This document shows, one piece after another, positions 59,394 to 64,000 of a DNA stretch of 64,000 nt. Origin of the DNA: Ulota crispa (lineage: Eukaryota > Streptophyta > Bryopsida > Orthotrichales > Orthotrichaceae); contig OY987251.1 in NCBI GenBank assembly GCA_963920765.1, positions 9,613,219 through 9,677,218 of the forward strand. Direction: 5' to 3'. A model generated the notes under the pieces. It was not told the origin of the DNA. It made no database searches and was given only the letters and a program-made list of their open reading frames with translations. The position numbers and the translations under genes are program-made. Within the stretch, counting starts at the first letter, position 1; every line of letters starts with the position of its first letter.

Positions 59394-62300
59394 TTGCCAA
59401 TATTGTTAGCCTCCGCTAAGCCACTCAACCACCTCTTCATTTGCTCTAGTTACTCTTATTTCATTGGCTCCTTTTGCACCGTCATGCAAATATAAACTTG
59501 GCTCTCAATAGCAACTAGCCAATCAACTTCCTAAAAAGAAATGCAAGATTCAAGCTCACTAGAACTTGAAGAAGACATGCCAACTTGTCGTGTTTGAGGT
59601 TGTGCTTAACAAGGCTTCTAAATTTTTTGTAAGTGATGTTTCCCTATTAGACCTGATTTTCAAGATCAAACAAGTCAAGTCTAGTAAGGTAGAAGTACCT
59701 AAATGTGACATTTTTTTCGAATCACTTCATTAGGAGTGTGCATTGTAATTCTGAGATCGTATAAGGATTAGGAAACCTAGCTGAAAGTTGTTTTTGGAAT
59801 TTTTTGAGATTGTATGAATAAATTACAAATTGTTGAAATCTAGACCAACTTATTGTCAACACTAGACCCTCATTGAAATGAGAAAGCAACATCAAAAAGA
59901 CCATGTCACATGCTACCATAAAGTACCACCTAGACAATTTATGTTTCTATACTCAATTATGGGGACAACTTAAATTAATCCAAGTATCTGATTTGAATGT
60001 TTGCCGTGTCTAGTTATGCATCTTTTGACTCCTTTCTAGCTATCCTAAAACAAACCCTGTCATATTTAACCCTTAAAGGACCAAAAAGCCTAATATGGCC
60101 ACATGGGGTGCTTGGAGGTGCGAAAGTATATAAATGAGGCATTTTTAGCTCAAACTTTGGTCTGCCACTCAAGTTCAAATGGAATTATTAGTTTAATAAA
60201 TTTTTTTGATGAACTTGTTGTTCTTTAATGCACCTCCTTTGCTCTAGATTCTATATGGAATATGGAAAATATTTTATTTTTTCAATAATTAGGAGAAGAA
60301 TGTCTTTGTGCAAATGAAAGAAGCAACTTAAAGAGCGATGTCCTGATGGAGATCCTTCCATCATGTAGATACTCGTTATTTATTTATGTTTGTGCTAATT
60401 TCAATAAATCAATAGTTAAGGTAAAAGTGGTGGTCGTGGTAAGAACCACGGTTTGGTGACAGCGCGACGATCATAGATTCCAATGCGCTACACCATCTTG
60501 TCACATGCACAGCTCAGGGGGATAGGTAGTGGATTGGCTGGGCTAATTTCATGCCTCACTAGCTGCCAGGCCGTGGGCTGCCATCATCGCTCAATTAGTC
60601 CAATAAGGTTCAAATCGAGACCAGCGGGCGGCCAAAGATGACCGCTTTTCCAACCAACCAAGTCCACGACTTTGCAATTGAAGAAAAACATTTGATGCTA
60701 TTATATGCTCGTAAAGGTACGTGGCTACTTTACGATAGTGCCTATTTTTTAATTTAATGCTTTTTATAAATTTATTTAGATGTTTTGGAAGGCCCATATA
60801 TTTTGTCTTTGTTTGAATAAAAATATTAAGGATTTAAAAATCAATGAGAAAAATGTGAAAAAAAAAAGAGTTTGGCATCTATGATGGGGTTAAGATAGAA
60901 AGGGGTATAGGCTGATGTGCTCTACTTCCCTACCTTAGATATAGTCAAAATTATAGATGAGAGATTCCTTAGTATGTTGGAAATTAGTATATGAGTATTG
61001 GTGGGAAAAATAGAGAAAATCCCAAAACTTTGATGTAAGAGAACATTTTGTGTATATATGATTTTGAATTGAAAATTGGAATAGTTGTTTTTATGAGATT
61101 ATTTTTCCAAAATGAGTTTGAAAATTTGATTTGGAGTTGTGATGCAAAAGTTATGAGTGTTTGAATTTTGGAGTCAACAAGCCAAACTATGAAGAAAAGC
61201 TGAGACTTTGACAAGTCATAGCTTATGATTTGTAAATCATTTTGCAACAAGATTTAAAAAGAGTGTTCATCTTAGTCTTAGCTTTGTAGAAAGTCCTTAA
61301 ACTCAAGATTTAAAACTTGGAAGAAAAAGTTATGAAAGTGTGAATGATTAAAAGTGACTGCTCTTTTATTAGGAGAGGGCCGAAACTTTGAAAAGTTACA
61401 ACTTTTGGACAATATGAAAGTTTCTTTTCAAATTTTTAGAAGTGATGTTTTATTGTCACTGCTTTCCAAATTATCTTCAGTTATTTCATTTAGAATCTTA
61501 TTGAAGAAGTTATAGTAAGTAGAAGTTGGAGGTTTGGGTGCTCTCTAAAAAATAGAGACCCACAATTTGATTAATTAGAATTTTCAGATAAAATTTTGTT
61601 TTAAAGTGAAAATTTTATCAATTGCAGCCAGTGGTATCATCTTTTCAAATTAATATTAGATTTCTATGGGTGATGTGTAGAACAAAAGTTATAGAGGTTT
61701 AAAAAGGCAGTGTTTAATTTACAAAGAGTAAGAAGAGCTTCTATTTTGAACCCGCATAACTTTTGGATAGTAGCTTAGATTGAGTTGTAATTTGAAAAAA
61801 CATTAGAAAATTAGAAGAGCTTTTCAAATTGCTATTACACTTAGCATTTGGATCTTTGAGCCATTTGTGACACTAGATAGAAGGTCGCAACCTTTCTAGG
61901 ACTTATTATTTATGATTTTTCTATTGTTTTATCAAAACATGAAGACTTGAAGACATGAAGACTGGAAGACATGAAAATCTGAAGACTTGAAGACCTGAAG
62001 ATATGAAGACTTCAAGAGGAATGTTTTGGGTTTATTTTTTATATATGTGTAGGATGTGGCTTTGTTATTCCTAGTCGGTTTTGGAGGCTCGTTTGTTAAT
62101 TCATTTCTATTTTGTTTTGTAAACCTTGTTGCGAGCAGTTTGGGTTAAATCAAACTTAATCCCATTTATTGTTGTGGTGACAAAGTGAGATTGATCATTT
62201 ACATGATCGAAATTTATTTTGTTCTCACGATCTAGAATTTTGCCCAGCAAATCGTGAATTTGATTTTAGAATCTCGTCATATGGACGGCAGCTCGTGTTT

Positions 62301-63018
62301 GCTGTCCCGATCTACCAGTCTCGTATCCAGTGGGCTCTTATTTCTACCTTGACCCTTATATCCGTAAAGCCAGCCACGGGATAGACTAACGGAAGAATGA
62401 AGATTGAAGATTTGAAAAGTGAAAATCAAGACCGACAATGATTCTTAGTCAGCGACGCATAATCGCAGCAAGACACCCTGCGTGTTCTCAAGGCGCACTC
62501 CTCTCACTCAGACAACGGATAGAATGGGTGTTCTCATGTTTCATATTGCACAAGAAATAAGTTTGGTGATGCGTCACTTTTTTTTTTTCTTGATTTGGGC
62601 AAGGTTTTTATAGCTCTAAAGTAAGGAGCTAGTGAAATCTACCTACTTTGAGTGACCATATCTTTTGGAGTTTTTTTCCATTTATGGATTTTTTTTTTCC
62701 ATCAAGTACAACAAGACACAATCTCATAGAATTAGCCATTAGGTTAAATTTTTTTTGAGAAATATTAGAAAAAAATCTAAAATCTATGTTTTGTACTATT
62801 GCCCAAATTGGAAAACATGAGATTTCCAATAGTGGAGATTTGGCAAATTTACTTGGATTTGAAATCAAATTGGTTTAAAATATTTGATTTATAGTTGGGT
62901 ATAGAATGACTGGTTTAGATTATGTGATTATTTGTTCAACTTTCCAAAAATTAGAGGAATGTGTTGAAGGTTTTATGTTGGAGTTATGCTGAAATTTCTT
63001 AGCAAGACGCTTAGGAGT
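59394..63018. other. Spacer with a lone TTAA-type end and a GAAGACNT repeat
   Basis: At 60066 TTAACCCTTAAAGGACCAAAA looks like the end of a TTAA-type element, but I found no partner. At 61938-62013 the motif GAAGACTTGAAGACATGAAGA forms a tandem repeat with a period of about 9 bases. No gene is supported. Confidence 0.4.
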
Positions 63019-63453
63019 TAAGGTAGAGCCGCCCATTCCCAACCAGGGTTCTATTCCCAACCTCTAGGGTGTGCTGGTTTTCAACCAGCCTATTTTCAAG
63101 CCTTGGAATGCATATTTTCCCTTTTTAAGATTAAGACAAATGAGGTCATGATATGTGTCTCAAATGAAAGTAGGAAGCAATGAGCAGAAAGTATTTTGGC
63201 TATTTTGGCTATGATTGGGATCAGGAGAGTCTAATGATCATGTATGGGTTCATAACACTTTATGCACTTCAAAATTTGTATATAACTGAGTTTTGTATGA
63301 AAAATTCCAAAAAAATATGTGTTATAATATTATGTATGAAGCCTCCAAAGAAAACTTTGCGCTGCATTATTGCTCTAATGTGCTGTCATGTAGAAGTTTA
63401 AATGATTGGGAATGGGTGGTTCTACCCGAGGTTCTATCCAAGGTTCTACCTTA
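63019..63453. mobile_element. AGGTAGA-type MITE, 431 bp (TSD TA)
   Basis: TA (63019-63020) + AGGTAGAGCCGCCCATTCCC at the left; GGTTCTACCT + TA at the right, with an inner inverted pair (CCCATTCCCAACC / GATTGGGAATGGG) and the terminus repeated three times (GGTTCTACC, GGTTCTATCC, GGTTCTACC). The frame at 63406-63606 is made from these repeats. Beyond 63454 to the end I recognise nothing. Confidence 0.65.
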
Positions 63454-64000
63454 GGTGCTTCTACAATAGGGGTAGTCATGGCACTTTCTTTTACTAGTGT
63501 TGCAAATGAAAACATAGACGTGCCACGTCACTGGTGGCTGCCGGAGCTTCTGTCCTTTTTTGCATGTGAAACTTTTCAGCGTCCCATTCTTCTCCTCCGG
63601 AGGTGAAGAATGGAGTGGAGAATGAGTTAGCATGTGAATTTCTTACCATGGTTTGCTTGTTTTCCCCGCTTGTGAATTGCTTTTCACCCTAACTCTTTTT
63701 GCTCCTCTAATAGCTGGCCGTGCTACCTTTCTCTAAGTAAACCATTCTCTATTTACTAAAGCACACTAATGAGGATATCATAACATTTTCATGAAGAACG
63801 AGCTCCTATTGGCTCCTCCTTTCTCTCCACAACTTCTCAATCTCCATTCTCTTTTCATTCTCTAAGAAGCTGTGATTACCCCTAATATTTGTTGTCTGTG
63901 TGTTGTCCGTGTGCAGTGTAACGTTACACATGCTCTGAGCTGGTTTCTACGAAAGTTTGCTATGGCTCCCTTCAAGAACACAGTCAACCCACTGAAGGGC

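Noticed and set aside
60430-60640. Possible tRNA-derived SINE or tRNA
   Set aside because: A B-box-like GGTTCAAATCG is present at 60607, but the nearest A-box-like sequence is too far and imperfect, and no cloverleaf or poly(A)/poly(T) tail fits.
63406-63606. 66-codon Ser/Thr-rich frame
   Set aside because: Its first half is the repeated terminus of the AGGTAGA MITE; no independent support.

Overview
This is a nuclear genomic window from a land plant. The evidence is two intron-containing genes, one with an N-terminal chloroplast transit-type leader and one ending in the peroxisomal signal SKL, plus plant-type transposon ends (Stowaway, PIF/Harbinger, CACTA). The DNA is very AT-rich and gene-poor: about 8 kb of gene space in 64 kb. 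I cannot name the species. The mix of many small TTAA-flanked elements and a Tc1-like transposase would be unusual for a flowering plant, so a bryophyte, lycophyte or fern is my weak guess.

Genes. Both confident genes lie on the minus strand, head to tail. At 11766-17193 is a four-exon gene for a 411-residue plastid-type alpha/beta-hydrolase-fold protein whose nucleophile elbow has His instead of Ser. At 20668-23355 is a four-exon gene for a 266-residue peroxisomal enoyl-CoA hydratase/isomerase-family protein (ECHIa-like), with a probable extra 5' untranslated exon near 24.74-24.9 kb. All internal exon junctions obey GT/AG and keep frame. A set of exon-like, GC-richer minus-strand pieces at 43.4-46.2 kb may be a third gene or a captured gene fragment; I could not identify it.

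Mobile elements fill most of the rest. (1) Elements of 0.2-0.9 kb ending CCCCTAAAGG... and flanked by TTAA occur throughout; two of them have an uninterrupted 'empty site' elsewhere in the same window, which proves the TTAA duplication. (2) Five short elements share the terminus GTTATTCATTAAATTGGG and each is flanked by a perfect 4-bp duplication. (3) Six elements start TA-AGGTAGG. (4) PIF/Harbinger remains: a broken Myb-like ORF1 protein (37-38.5 kb), a broken transposase C-terminal half (42.1-42.6 kb), and two MITEs with TAA or TTA duplications. (5) A decayed Tc1-like transposase at 32.6-33.6 kb. (6) A Stowaway inside an intron of the hydratase gene. (7) A MULE-like element with a 9-bp duplication nested in a TTAA element. 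(8) A hAT-like MITE with an 8-bp duplication. (9) One end of a CACTA element that cuts the PIF transposase.

Layout: 0-11 kb TTAA-type elements and old dispersed repeats; 11.8-17.2 kb hydrolase gene; 17.8-20.2 kb MITE cluster; 20.7-24.9 kb hydratase gene; 25-31.5 kb foldback and TTAA elements; 32-43 kb remains of autonomous DNA transposons and a tandem repeat block; 43-46 kb possible unidentified gene; 46-64 kb nested TTAA elements and other MITEs. I saw no tRNA, rRNA, CRISPR, organellar insertion or intact transposase.
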